From Poindextera sp965277425 (GTDB lineage: Bacteria; Pseudomonadota; Alphaproteobacteria; Caulobacterales; Caulobacteraceae), in contig CBDICR010000005.1 of assembly GCA_965277425.1 (NCBI GenBank), forward strand, positions 248,001-312,000: 64,000 bases of DNA. The letters run 5' to 3'. The position numbers were made by a program, and so were the translations under genes. The notes beneath the pieces are model-generated. The model worked only from the letters and a program-made list of their open reading frames with translations. It did not search any database and was not told the origin of the DNA. This document shows, piece by piece, positions 16,690 to 25,034 of the stretch (within the stretch, counting starts at the first letter, position 1; the number at the start of each line of letters is the position of its first letter).

Positions 16690-16747
16690 TGCGGCGGATG
16701 ACGGTCGGGGCTAGGTAAGGCCAACGATCGTACAATCGAGGGCGTCA

Positions 16748-18061
16748 ATGGCGGGGAAAGCAGGCCACGAGGCCGGGGCCTGGTCGATCCTGCGGGTGGC
16801 GGGCGGCAACTTCCTCGAAATGTATGACTTCATGGTCTTCGGCTATTACGCCCAGGCCATTGGCGCGACCTTCTTCCCCAGCCGCGATCCGTTCGCCTCG
16901 CTGATGCTGACCTTCGCCACCTTCGGCGCGGCCTTTCTGATGCGGCCGCTGGGGGCGGTGGTGCTGGGGGCCTGTGCGGACCGGTACGGGCGGCGAGCCG
17001 GGCTTTTGCTGACGCTCGCGCTGATGACGGTCGGCATGGTCTCGCTCACCGTCATGCCGAGCTATGCGCAGATCGGGCTGGCGGCGCCGCTCCTGGTCCT
17101 GGCCGGGCGGCTGCTACAGGGCTTTTCCGCCGGCATGGAGCTGGGCGGGGTCTCGGTCTATCTGTCCGAGATCGCCCCGCCCGGCCGCAAGGGCTTTTAC
17201 GTCGCCTGGCAAAGCGCCAGCCAGCAGATCGCGGTGGTGATGGCGGCGGGCATCGGCATCCTGCTCAGTCAGGAGCTGTCGAAGGGCGCGATGAACGCCT
17301 GGGGCTGGCGCATTCCATTGGGCGTCGGATGCCTGATTGCGCCGCTGCTCTTTCTACTGCGCCGCTCGCTGGTCGAGACCGAGGCCTTCACCCATCGGCG
17401 CAGCCAGCCGGGCTGGAGCGAGATCTTCCGGTCGCTGGCCGTTCATTGGCGGCGGATCGCCATCGGCATGATGCTGGCCACCCTGACCACGGTCAGCTTC
17501 TACATGATCACCGTCTATACGCCGGCCTTCGGGACGCTGACCCTGCATCTGCCCGTCCTGCCGGTCTTCGTGGTGACCTTGGCGGTCGGGGTCTCGAACC
17601 TGATCTGGCTGCCGATCATGGGCGCGCTGTCCGACCGGATCGGGCGCAAGCCGCTCTTGATCGGGTTCAGCCTCCTGATGCTGCTCAGCGCCTATCCGGC
17701 CATGCTCTGGCTGGTCCACGCGCCCTCCTTCGGCCGGCTGCTTGCGGTCGAACTCTGGTTCTCGTTCATTTTCGGCAGCTACAACGGCGCCATGGTGGTC
17801 TTTCTCACCGAGATCATCCCGCTCTCCCTGCGCGCGTCGGGCTTTTCCCTGGCCTACAGCCTGGCGACGGCGGTGTTCGGCGGCTTCACCCCGGCGATCA
17901 GCACCGCCCTGGTCCACGCCACCGGCAATCGCGCGGTGCCGGGCCTGTGGCTGACGGCCGCGGCGGTGATCGGGCTTATAGCGTCGCTTGTGGCAAAGCC
18001 GGCTGAAAACCTCTCCCAAAGGGAGAGGGAGGGGCCCGCGCCGAAGGCGGCGGGAGGGTGA
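16748..18061 (+). CDS. MFS transporter, citrate/tricarballylate-type (MHS family)
   Basis: The protein of 437 residues has twelve predicted membrane segments and the metabolite:H+ symporter signatures: GNFLEMYDFMVFGYYAQAIG (19-38), ADRYGRRAGLLLTL between helices 2 and 3, LQGFSAGMELGGVSVYLSEI, and SDRIGRKPLLIGFS in the second half. CitA and TcuC are the nearest characterised relatives by these motifs, so a di- or tricarboxylate is the likely substrate. A GAGGG sequence precedes the ATG. The last 17 residues (NLSQREREGPAPKAAGG) are encoded by a dispersed intergenic repeat. The ancestral C-terminus was probably replaced or extended by that repeat. Confidence 0.88.
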   Translation: MAGKAGHEAGAWSILRVAGGNFLEMYDFMVFGYYAQAIGATFFPSRDPFASLMLTFATFGAAFLMRPLGAVVLGACADRYGRRAGLLLTLALMTVGMVSLTVMPSYAQIGLAAPLLVLAGRLLQGFSAGMELGGVSVYLSEIAPPGRKGFYVAWQSASQQIAVVMAAGIGILLSQELSKGAMNAWGWRIPLGVGCLIAPLLFLLRRSLVETEAFTHRRSQPGWSEIFRSLAVHWRRIAIGMMLATLTTVSFYMITVYTPAFGTLTLHLPVLPVFVVTLAVGVSNLIWLPIMGALSDRIGRKPLLIGFSLLMLLSAYPAMLWLVHAPSFGRLLAVELWFSFIFGSYNGAMVVFLTEIIPLSLRASGFSLAYSLATAVFGGFTPAISTALVHATGNRAVPGLWLTAAAVIGLIASLVAKPAENLSQREREGPAPKAAGG

Positions 18062-18069
18062 GGGGTTAC
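18010..18069. repeat. dispersed GC-rich repeat, copy 1 (within MFS 3' end)
   Basis: The copy opens with a hairpin of CCTCTCCC and GGGAGAGG arms (18010-18028) around AAA. It continues with GGAGGGGCCC and ends in GAGGGTGAGGGGTTAC at 18069. An inverted second copy begins at 18134 (GTAACCCCTCACC), giving 10-bp inverted arms at 18060-18069 and 18134-18143. The first copy supplies the last codons and stop of the MFS gene. Confidence 0.7.
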
Positions 18070-18133
18070 CGTCTCGACGGGCAGGCACTGCTGGCTTCAG
18101 AAGCGCCGAATTGGCGTTCTAATCGGCGAGGCC

Positions 18134-18181
18134 GTAACCCCTCACCTTCCCATTCGCTTCGCTCTGGGTGAGCAACCGGCG
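18134..18181. repeat. dispersed repeat, copy 2, left part (split by the insertion sequence)
   Basis: The segment starts GTAACCCCTCACC, the inverse of the end of copy 1, and breaks off at the insertion sequence. The other end of the same repeat (GGCCCCTCCCTCTCCC and its hairpin) reappears at about 19548-19573. This shows that the element inserted into this repeat. Confidence 0.65.
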
Positions 18182-18218
18182 ACATGGGTAACAGTCTAGA
18201 CCGACGACATCGGTAACA
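18182..18218 (+). repeat. left terminal inverted repeat of the IS481 element
   Basis: The repeat reads ACATGGGTAACAGTCTAGAC at its outer end and CGGTAACA at its inner end. It matches the right repeat in reverse complement with one difference at the fifth base. Confidence 0.88.
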
Positions 18219-18233
18219 CATTTCTCGTTTTGT

Positions 18234-19469
18234 TCATGCCTGCAGCGGTTGTTGGGCCGGTGGGGTTGTGGGTAACCCGGCAGGGTTATCCACAAGTCCA
18301 CGGGCCTGGCGCCGGGGCCGGCGCAGGCGCTCGCCCTTGTGGTCGATATAGCCGAGCATGACGGGTCCGAAGGCGACGCTGCAGCGGCCGTCCGGGCCTT
18401 CGACGATGCCGACCGCCTCGCCCGTCAGAACCTGGCTGATATAGACCAACCGGCCGTCCCACTTGATCTGGCCGTTGGTGCGCACGCGGCGAGGGATGGC
18501 GTCCGATCCATATTCGGGCTCGCGCAGGATCCGGTCGAAGCGCCGCGGCGAGGGGGCGTAGACGTCCGCCGGGGTCAGACCCTTGAGCGCCTGGTGCGGG
18601 CGTTCTTGGTTGTAGAGCTGCTGGAAGTCGGCGAAGCGCCTGGCCTGGGCGCGCAGGCTCCTGGCCGGCGGGTCGGCCGTGTCCTGAAGCAGTGTCAGGT
18701 GGAACCGCTCCAGACGGCCATTCTCCTGCGGCTTGCCCGGCTTGATGCGCTCCGGCGTCACCCCGGCCTTGATCAGCTTGACCGCAAGCCGCGACAGACC
18801 GCCCGCGCCGGTCGAGGCGAACGGCGGGCCGTTGTCCGAGCGCAGCTGAAGCGGCAGGCCATACTCCAGGAAGGCGGCTTCCAGCACCGGCCACACATGC
18901 GCCCCGTCGTCACGCTGCAACGCCTGGCAGCGCAGGAGGTAGCGGCTGGCCGCGTCGCCCAGCGTCAACGGCCCGCAGCGCGATCCGTCGCCGGTCCGGA
19001 ACCAGCCCTTGAAGTCGATGCACCAGGTGTCGTTCGGCAGGGCGCACGACCCGAACGGCGCCGTCCGCGGCGGCCCGCGACGCCTCAGCTTGCGCTTGAC
19101 CGTCAGCCCCTCGCGATCGAACAGCGCCCCTAGGCTGCTTGCCGCCGGCCACGGACGATCCGGCCATCGCCGCTCAAGCCACATCAGAACCTTCACCGGC
19201 CCCCACGTCGGATGCGCCCGGCGAACCGCAAGACATTCGCCCCACACCGCCGTCTCGATCGCCTGAGGATGCGCCAGCGGCGCCCGCGAACGATCCGAAA
19301 GACCCGCCAGGCCCTCCGATCGATACCGCTCGCGCCACTTCCAGCCCGTCTTGCGGCTCACCCCAAAGCGCCGGCACGTCAGCGAGAAACTCTCCTCAGC
19401 CGACTCCGCCGCCAGCACAAACCGCACCCGTTCATCCACAGCACAGGTCTCCATCCATCCCATCGGCAA
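18234..19469 (-). CDS. IS481-family transposase
   Basis: The 411-residue protein has an N-terminal helix-turn-helix (SLTCRRFGVSRKTGWKWRER, about 28-47) and an integrase-type DDE core. The catalytic acids are in WCIDFKGW, in LRSDNGPPF and in NGRLERFH, followed by the family's YNQERPHQALKGLTPADVY. The frame is complete with no frameshift. The C-terminal tail of about 80 residues is a beta-rich region common to this family. The start could be the first or the fourth ATG-type codon (MPMGWMETC). It fills the element between the two inverted repeats. Confidence 0.93.
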   Translation of the reverse strand: MPMGWMETCAVDERVRFVLAAESAEESFSLTCRRFGVSRKTGWKWRERYRSEGLAGLSDRSRAPLAHPQAIETAVWGECLAVRRAHPTWGPVKVLMWLERRWPDRPWPAASSLGALFDREGLTVKRKLRRRGPPRTAPFGSCALPNDTWCIDFKGWFRTGDGSRCGPLTLGDAASRYLLRCQALQRDDGAHVWPVLEAAFLEYGLPLQLRSDNGPPFASTGAGGLSRLAVKLIKAGVTPERIKPGKPQENGRLERFHLTLLQDTADPPARSLRAQARRFADFQQLYNQERPHQALKGLTPADVYAPSPRRFDRILREPEYGSDAIPRRVRTNGQIKWDGRLVYISQVLTGEAVGIVEGPDGRCSVAFGPVMLGYIDHKGERLRRPRRQARGLVDNPAGLPTTPPAQQPLQA

Positions 19470-19493
19470 GGTCCTCCCGCCGACCAGTTGGCC

Positions 19494-19530
19494 TGTTACC
19501 GATGTCGTCGGTCTAGACTGTTACCTATGT
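19494..19530 (-). repeat. right terminal inverted repeat of the IS481 element
   Basis: This is the reverse complement of the left repeat, with TGTTACCG at the inner end and TTACCTATGT at the outer end. The transposase start codon lies 25 bp inside it, so the promoter is probably within or next to this repeat. Confidence 0.88.
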
Positions 19531-19554
19531 AGACGGTCAGGACCTGGGCCCCTC

Positions 19555-19578
19555 CCTCTCCCTTTGGGAGAGGTTTTT
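19555..19578 (+). terminator. hairpin plus T-run, right end of the split repeat
   Basis: CCTCTCCC (19555-19562) and GGGAGAGG (19566-19573) form a perfect 8-bp stem with loop TTT, followed by TTTTT. This fits a Rho-independent terminator for rightward transcription. It abuts the stop of the leftward ABC exporter gene and belongs to the dispersed repeat interrupted by the insertion sequence. Confidence 0.65.
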
Positions 19579-21470
19579 CAGGTCTGCAGCGCGAAGGCGC
19601 CCGTGTCGGCGCGGTCTTCGCCTTCGCCGGGCAGGTCGTCGAAGGAGCCGTGGCTGGAGGCGTAGAGGTTGGCGTAGAGGCCGCCCTTGGCCATCAGCGC
19701 CTCGTGGGGACCCTGCTCGACGATGCGCCCCTGCTGCAGGACGATAATGTCGTCGGCGTCGCGGACCGTGGCCAGGCGGTGGGCGATAACCAGGCAGGTG
19801 CGGCCGGCGAACAGGGCCTTCAACGCCCGCTGGATCTCCAACTCGGTGAAGCTGTCGATATTGGCCGTGGCCTCGTCGAGGATGAGGATCTGCGGATTGA
19901 TCACCAGGGCGCGGGCGAAGGAGAGCAACTGGCGCTGGCCCAGCGAGATGTTGCGCCCGCGCTGGCCCAGCGGGGTCGCATAGCCCTCCGGCAGGCGCAT
20001 GATGAAGTCGTGCGCCCGCACCGCCGTCGCGGCCGCGACCACCTCGTCGTGGGTCGCATGGCTGGAATAGCGGATGTTCTCCTCGATGGTGCCGGTGAAC
20101 AGGAAGGGCTCCTGCAACACCATGCCGATGGTCTTGCCCAGCGAGCCCAGCGTCACGTCGCGCACGTCGTGGCCGCCGACCAGCACCCGGCCCTGATCGA
20201 CCTCATAGAAGCGGCGCACCAGCGAGATGATGCTGGTCTTGCCGGACCCGGTCGGGCCGACCAGCGCCACCACGTGGTGCGGCTTCACCTTCAGCGAGAC
20301 GTCGCGCAGCACCGGTCGGTCGGGATTGTAGCCGAAGGTGACATGGTCGAGCTCGATGGTCGGCTCGGCGTCATGCAGCTCGACGGCGCCCGGCTTGTCG
20401 ATCAGGGTCACCGGCACGTCGAGCACCTCGAACACGCGATAGCCGGCGGCCATGGCCCGTTGCATGGCCGTATATTGCATCGACAGCATCTGCACCGGCT
20501 GGAAGAAGCGCTGCACGAAGATGACGTAGGCGACCATGTCGCCCAGCTTGAGCTGCCCGTGCAAAACCTGCGTACCGCCGACCACGATGATCACGGCCAT
20601 GGCGAAGCCGGTGAGGATGGCGACCGTCGGCGACATCAGGCCGGCGAGAAACGCCGAGTCCACCTGGGCCTTCATGTTGTCGCGGGCCTTCTCCTCGTAA
20701 AGCTCGAAGTTCATCGCTTCGCGGCGGGTCTCCTGCACCGTGCGCACGCCGCTTATGTTTTCGGCCAGGGCGCCGTTGGCGATCGAGGAGGCGTCGCGGG
20801 CGCGGCGGAAGGTGATCTTGGAATAGGGCAGCCAGATCGCGCGTATGCCGATCAGGGCCGGCAGCACCAGCATGGTCAGCAGGCCGAGTTCCCAGTTCAT
20901 CGCCAAAAGGGTGATCACGATGCCGATCAGCATGACGATGTCGCCGAGCGTCGAGGTGGTGCTTTCCAGGAAGTCCTGCAGCGCGTTCACATCGCCCTGC
21001 AGCCGGCTCATCACCCGGCCCACATGAGTCTTGTCCATGAAGGACATCGACACGGCCTGGAAGTGTTCGAACATGGCGCGGCGGACGTCGAAAATAACCT
21101 TCTGCGCCAGCTTCGTGCTCAGCCACTGGGAGATCAGCGAGGTGACGGTGAAGAGAAGCACTGCGGCGAAGAACTCAACCACGACCAGCTCGAGGCGGTG
21201 GCCGACAGCCCGCCCGCTCGTCGCCACGCTCACCGCATGGCCGATGGTGAGCGGAATCAGAACCTGCGCTCCGGCCGAGACCGCTGCCGCAGCCAACGCC
21301 CCGGTCACGGACCACGGATGCGGTTTCAGAAAGGCGGAGAAGCGTCGGATGATGCGGGTGTCGAACGAGGCGAAAATCTCCTCGGCGTCGGCGGTGCCCA
21401 GATTGGCGTTGCGCTTGCGCGGCGGCGGCGCGGCGGCGGGCCCATCGCGGTCTATGGCGAAATCGCTCAT
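19578..21470 (-). CDS. ABC exporter half-transporter, catalytic-site partner
   Basis: The 630-residue protein has an N-terminal six-helix exporter membrane domain (about 45-330) and a C-terminal nucleotide-binding domain. Walker A is GPTGSGKTS (about 404-412), and Walker B with catalytic Glu is ILILDEATANID (about 526-537). The signature reads ISLGQRQL instead of LSGGQ, so it is degenerate. The second exporter gene upstream has the opposite defects, which indicates a heterodimer of the TM287/288 or BmrCD type. Drug or lipid export is the likely role. It is separated from the upstream partner gene by a 97-bp repeat-bearing gap on the same strand. Confidence 0.92.
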   Translation of the reverse strand: MSDFAIDRDGPAAAPPPRKRNANLGTADAEEIFASFDTRIIRRFSAFLKPHPWSVTGALAAAAVSAGAQVLIPLTIGHAVSVATSGRAVGHRLELVVVEFFAAVLLFTVTSLISQWLSTKLAQKVIFDVRRAMFEHFQAVSMSFMDKTHVGRVMSRLQGDVNALQDFLESTTSTLGDIVMLIGIVITLLAMNWELGLLTMLVLPALIGIRAIWLPYSKITFRRARDASSIANGALAENISGVRTVQETRREAMNFELYEEKARDNMKAQVDSAFLAGLMSPTVAILTGFAMAVIIVVGGTQVLHGQLKLGDMVAYVIFVQRFFQPVQMLSMQYTAMQRAMAAGYRVFEVLDVPVTLIDKPGAVELHDAEPTIELDHVTFGYNPDRPVLRDVSLKVKPHHVVALVGPTGSGKTSIISLVRRFYEVDQGRVLVGGHDVRDVTLGSLGKTIGMVLQEPFLFTGTIEENIRYSSHATHDEVVAAATAVRAHDFIMRLPEGYATPLGQRGRNISLGQRQLLSFARALVINPQILILDEATANIDSFTELEIQRALKALFAGRTCLVIAHRLATVRDADDIIVLQQGRIVEQGPHEALMAKGGLYANLYASSHGSFDDLPGEGEDRADTGAFALQT

Positions 21471-21567
21471 CCTACTTCGCTCCCAAGAGAGCTACGAAGG
21501 ACGCGTCCTCCTACAGCGTTCTCATCTTGGAGGGCCTGCCCTCCGAAGCGCGTAGCGCGAAGGAGGG
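21471..21567. repeat. REP-like palindromic repeats between the ABC genes
   Basis: Two imperfect palindromes lie here. One runs from about 21470 to 21501 (TCCTACTTCGCTCCCAAGAG then AGCTACGAAGGA). The other lies at about 21539-21567 (CCCTCCGAAGCGCG then TAGCGCGAAGGAGGG). Both can form hairpins in RNA and look like dispersed extragenic palindromes. The second ends at the stop codon of the upstream ABC gene and may tune the ratio of the two half-transporters. Confidence 0.55.
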
Positions 21568-23496
21568 TCATTCCGCGGCCTCCGTCACCTTGCGCCTGAT
21601 CTTGGCGTCGGCGGTGGACAGGCCCTGTTCGGTGCGGGACTGCAGCTGATAGAGGTCGAAATATTCGCCGCCCAGGGCGAGCAGCTCGGCGTGCGTCCCA
21701 CGCTCGACGATGCGGCCGTCCTCAAGGACGAGTATCTCGTCGGCGTGCATCAGCGACGACAGCCGGTGGGCGATGATGATGGTGGCCTTGGCGCGGGTGG
21801 CTTCGGCCAGGGCGTCGCGCACCCGCTTTTCCGTCACCGCGTCGATGGCGGCGGTGGAGTCGTCGAAGATCATCACGCCGGGGCCGGGCACCACGCCGCG
21901 GGCGATGGACATGCGCTGGCGCTGGCCGCCGGAAAGGGCGACGCCGCGCTCGCCGACCCGCGTTGCATAGGCGTCCGGCAGCTGGGCGATATAGTCGTGC
22001 AGCTGGGCGGTCTTGGTCGCGCCGACGATGCGCGTCTCCTCGGCCCAGGGATCGGCATAGGCGACGTTGTTGGTCACCGTGGAGTCGAACATGAAGGCTT
22101 CCTGCTGCACCAGGCCGACATATTCGCGCAAGGAGGCGAGCTGGATGTCGCGGATGTCCTGGCCGTCGATGCTGATCGACCCGCCGGTGACGTCGTAGAA
22201 GCGCGGCACCAGGTTGGCGATGGTCGACTTGCCGCTGCCCGGGGGCCCGACGATGCCCAGGGTCTGGCCCTTGGCCACCGAGAAGCTGATGTCGTGCAGG
22301 ACAGGCTTGCCGGCGTCGTAGGCGAAATCGACATGCGCGAAGCGCAGCACGCCAGCGGTCGGCGCCAACGCCGGCGCGCCGGGCTTGTCGGCGATGGTCG
22401 GTTCGATGTCGAGGATCTCGAACAGCCGCCCGCCGCAGGTGGTGGCGCGGGCCGCCGATATGACGATCATGCTCACCTGGCGGACCGGGCCTTGCAGAAT
22501 GTTCAAGTAGAGGATGAACTCGGCCAACCGGCCCGGCGACATGGTCCCGCCGGCGACCTTATGGCCGCCGTACCAGAGCACCAGCGCCATGGAGCCGTAG
22601 AAGGCGAGCGTCGTGGTGCGCACCGCGCGCATGCGCAGCAGGATGCGCTTATAGGCTTCCCGCAAGGCCTCGCTGGCGGCCTTGTCGAACTTGGCAAGCT
22701 CGAAGGCGCGCGCCGCGAAAGAGCGGACCACCCGGATGCCCTGAAGGTTTTCCTCCATGGTCAGCGTAAGCACGCTCATCAGGGTCTGCACGCGCATCCA
22801 GGTGACGCGCAGAAGGTAGCCCACCTGCACCAGGGTGTAGATGCTGACCGGCACGAAGGTGAGCGCGAGAAGCGCCAAGATCGGATCGGCGAGGACCATC
22901 ATGGTGGTCGCGACCACCAAGAGCAGCACCAGCGTCAGCGACTGCATCATCCCGTTCTGGACAAACATCCGGGTGCCTTCGAGATCGATCATGCCGCGCG
23001 TGATCAGGTCGCCGGAATGGATCTTGTCGTGGAAGCCGAAGGACAGGCGCTGCAGGTGTCTGAAGTAGTCGAGCCTGAGGTGATAGGCCACCTTCTGGCT
23101 GACCCGTTCGCCCTGATAGCCGCCGAGGCCGGTCAGGACGCCCTGGATCGCGCCCGTAAGCACCATGAGGCCCGCGACAACCCACAGCGCATGCACCGAT
23201 CGTTGCTCCAGCAGGGCCTGCTGCGCGGCTGACATGTGCGCGTGCTGCGCCATCGTCACCCCTTTAAAAAGGCCGTTCACCTGATTGATCGCGCCGCCGA
23301 AAAGGCGGGGCTGGATCAGGTTCGCCACGGCCGCGCCGAGCGAACAGACGATGGCCAGGCTCACCTGCACGGGGTCGATGCGCAGCGCCATAACCACGAT
23401 GCGCCGCAAAATGCGGGGCATGGCCTTCACGTCGATGGTGGGACGCGCAGCATTAATCGGCGACTCGCCCAATGGCGCGCCTTGAGAATCAGACAT
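21568..23496 (-). CDS. ABC exporter half-transporter, degenerate-site partner
   Basis: The 642-residue protein has an exporter membrane domain (about 55-345) with a large periplasmic loop between helices 1 and 2, then a nucleotide-binding domain. Walker A is GPPGSGKST (about 416-424) and the signature is a perfect LSGGQRQ (about 520). Walker B ends VMIFDDSTAAID, with Asp replacing the catalytic Glu. Paired with the downstream partner, this yields one consensus and one degenerate ATP site, as in heterodimeric multidrug exporters. It is the first gene of the pair and is divergent from the kinase gene at 23564. Confidence 0.92.
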   Translation of the reverse strand: MSDSQGAPLGESPINAARPTIDVKAMPRILRRIVVMALRIDPVQVSLAIVCSLGAAVANLIQPRLFGGAINQVNGLFKGVTMAQHAHMSAAQQALLEQRSVHALWVVAGLMVLTGAIQGVLTGLGGYQGERVSQKVAYHLRLDYFRHLQRLSFGFHDKIHSGDLITRGMIDLEGTRMFVQNGMMQSLTLVLLLVVATTMMVLADPILALLALTFVPVSIYTLVQVGYLLRVTWMRVQTLMSVLTLTMEENLQGIRVVRSFAARAFELAKFDKAASEALREAYKRILLRMRAVRTTTLAFYGSMALVLWYGGHKVAGGTMSPGRLAEFILYLNILQGPVRQVSMIVISAARATTCGGRLFEILDIEPTIADKPGAPALAPTAGVLRFAHVDFAYDAGKPVLHDISFSVAKGQTLGIVGPPGSGKSTIANLVPRFYDVTGGSISIDGQDIRDIQLASLREYVGLVQQEAFMFDSTVTNNVAYADPWAEETRIVGATKTAQLHDYIAQLPDAYATRVGERGVALSGGQRQRMSIARGVVPGPGVMIFDDSTAAIDAVTEKRVRDALAEATRAKATIIIAHRLSSLMHADEILVLEDGRIVERGTHAELLALGGEYFDLYQLQSRTEQGLSTADAKIRRKVTEAAE

Positions 23497-23563
23497 CGAA
23501 AAATCCGTCTTCGGTAATGTTCCCTATTGTGGACCCGCTTTGGACGAGGTGCAAATCCCGGCC

Positions 23564-24421
23564 ATGCCCCCTGACCTCACCGCCCTGCTGCGTTCCGAAG
23601 CCCTGCCGGACCGCTATGCCGCAGTCATCGAGCGCCTGCACGCCCCGCTCGCCGCGCGCATCGCCGAGGCCGCCCGCGGTCATGGCCCCGGCTTGCGCGT
23701 CGGCCTGTGCGGGCCGCAGGGCTCGGGCAAGACCACCAGCGCCCGCGTGCTCGAACGACTGCTGGAAGCCGATGGCCTTCGCGCCGTCATCCTGTCGCTG
23801 GACGATCTCTATCTGCCGCTCGAGGCGCGGCGGCGGCTGGCGGCCGAGGTCCATCCGCTGCTGCTGACCCGCGGCGTTCCCGGGACTCACGAGGTCCAGC
23901 TTGGCCTGGATCTGCTGGACCGGCTCGGCCGGCCGGGCCCAACGCTCATGCCCCGTTTCGACAAGGCCAGTGACGAGCGGGCGCCTGCCGACCGGTGGAC
24001 CCCGATCGAGGGGCCGGCCGACGTCATCCTGTTCGAGGGCTGGTGCGTCGGCGCCACGCCGCAAGCCGAGACGGCCCTGCGGCGGCCGGTGAACGATCTG
24101 GAACGTGAGCGCGATCCGCAAGGAGTCTGGCGCGCCTATGCGAACGCCGCCCTGGCGGGGCCCTATCGGGCGCTGTTCGCCGACCTCGGCCTGCTGGTCC
24201 TGTTCGAGGGCCCAAGCTTCGATGTCGTTCTCGGCTGGCGCCAGGAGCAGGAACACAAGCTGAAGACGCCCGGCATGAGCGACGCCCAGCTCGCCGTCTT
24301 CATCCAGCACTATGAGCGGCTGACGCGCCACATCCAGGCCGAGATGCCCGCCCGCGCGGACCTGGTGGTGCGGCTGGGCCGCGATCGCGCCGTGCGGGAC
24401 GTGATCTGGCGCGCGCCCTGA
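23564..24421 (+). CDS. P-loop kinase of the D-glycerate 3-kinase type
   Basis: I prefer the ATG at 23564 (285 residues, MPPDLTALLRSEALPD). A TTG at 23540 would add eight residues without a better ribosome-binding site. The P-loop is LCGPQGSGKTTSARVL, followed by the Walker B-like strand VILSLDDLYLP. The family's HPLLLTRGVPGTHEVQLG, PRFDKASDER and ILFEGWCVGA come next, and QEQEHKL follows. These motifs match the plant/bacterial glycerate kinase (GLYK) and YggC-type family. It would phosphorylate glycerate or a related small molecule with ATP. It is followed after 23 bp by ogt. Confidence 0.8.
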   Translation: MPPDLTALLRSEALPDRYAAVIERLHAPLAARIAEAARGHGPGLRVGLCGPQGSGKTTSARVLERLLEADGLRAVILSLDDLYLPLEARRRLAAEVHPLLLTRGVPGTHEVQLGLDLLDRLGRPGPTLMPRFDKASDERAPADRWTPIEGPADVILFEGWCVGATPQAETALRRPVNDLERERDPQGVWRAYANAALAGPYRALFADLGLLVLFEGPSFDVVLGWRQEQEHKLKTPGMSDAQLAVFIQHYERLTRHIQAEMPARADLVVRLGRDRAVRDVIWRAP

Positions 24422-24444
24422 GCGGTGATAGGATCGCAGCCGTC

Positions 24445-25023
24445 ATGACCCCGCTCGGCTTTTGCCTGTTCGACACCGCCATCGGCGCCTGCGCCGTCGC
24501 CTGGGGCGAGCGCGGCCTGAACGGCGTGCAGCTGCCGGAGGGCGATCCGGCCAAGGCGCGGGCGCGGATGGCGCGCCGCTTTCCAGACGCCGTGGAGGAT
24601 GCGCCGCCCGCCGAGGTGCAGGACGCCATCGCCGCCATCACCGCCCTGCTCGGCGGCGAAGCGCGCGACCTGGCCGCGATCCGGCTCGACATGGAAGGCC
24701 TCGCTGACTTTCCGCGCGACGCCTATGCGGTGGCCCGCGCCATCCCGCCCGGCCAGACCCTGACCTACGGGCAGATCGCCGCCCGGCTCGGCGATCCCAA
24801 CGCGGCCCGCGCGGTCGGCGAGGCCATGGGGCGCAACCCCTTCCCCATCGTCGTCCCCTGCCATCGCGTGCTCGCCGCCGGCGGCAGGCTGGGCGGTTTC
24901 TCGGCCAATGGCGGGGTGGTGACCAAGCTGCGCCTGCTGGAGATCGAAGGCGCCCAGATCGGCGAGCCGGCCCCGCTGTTCGACGATCTCCCTGTCTCGA
25001 TCAAGCCACCGCGGCGGCGATAG
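24445..25023 (+). CDS. ogt: methylated-DNA-protein-cysteine methyltransferase
   Basis: The 192-residue suicide repair protein removes alkyl groups from O6-alkylguanine. The acceptor is C139 in the motif FPIVVPCHRVLAAGG. It is preceded by the DNA-recognition helix AARAVGEAMGRNPFPI and the family's TYGQIAARLGDPNAARAVG. The N-terminal ribonuclease-like domain is present, and there is no Ada regulatory domain, so it is the Ogt/constitutive type. The gene lies immediately before a repeat-filled intergenic region, which probably ends this short kinase-ogt unit. Confidence 0.94.
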   Translation: MTPLGFCLFDTAIGACAVAWGERGLNGVQLPEGDPAKARARMARRFPDAVEDAPPAEVQDAIAAITALLGGEARDLAAIRLDMEGLADFPRDAYAVARAIPPGQTLTYGQIAARLGDPNAARAVGEAMGRNPFPIVVPCHRVLAAGGRLGGFSANGGVVTKLRLLEIEGAQIGEPAPLFDDLPVSIKPPRRR

Positions 25024-25034
25024 CCCTCCAAATT

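Larger units (their letters stand above)
18182..19530 (-). mobile_element. IS481-family insertion sequence, intact, about 1.35 kb
   Basis: The element is bounded by 37-bp inverted repeats at 18182-18218 and 19494-19530 with a single mismatch (ACATGGGTAACAG against ACATAGGTAACAG). It contains one full-length transposase gene on the minus strand. The exact tips are uncertain by a few bases, and I see no clear target-site duplication. The element splits a dispersed repeat between the MFS and ABC exporter genes without breaking a recognisable gene. The near-perfect ends and open transposase frame suggest it is recent and may still be mobile. Confidence 0.9.

Noticed and set aside
18170..19540. 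Target-site duplication flanking the insertion sequence
   Set aside because: The bases outside the two inverted repeats (ending CGGCG and starting AGACGG) do not match.
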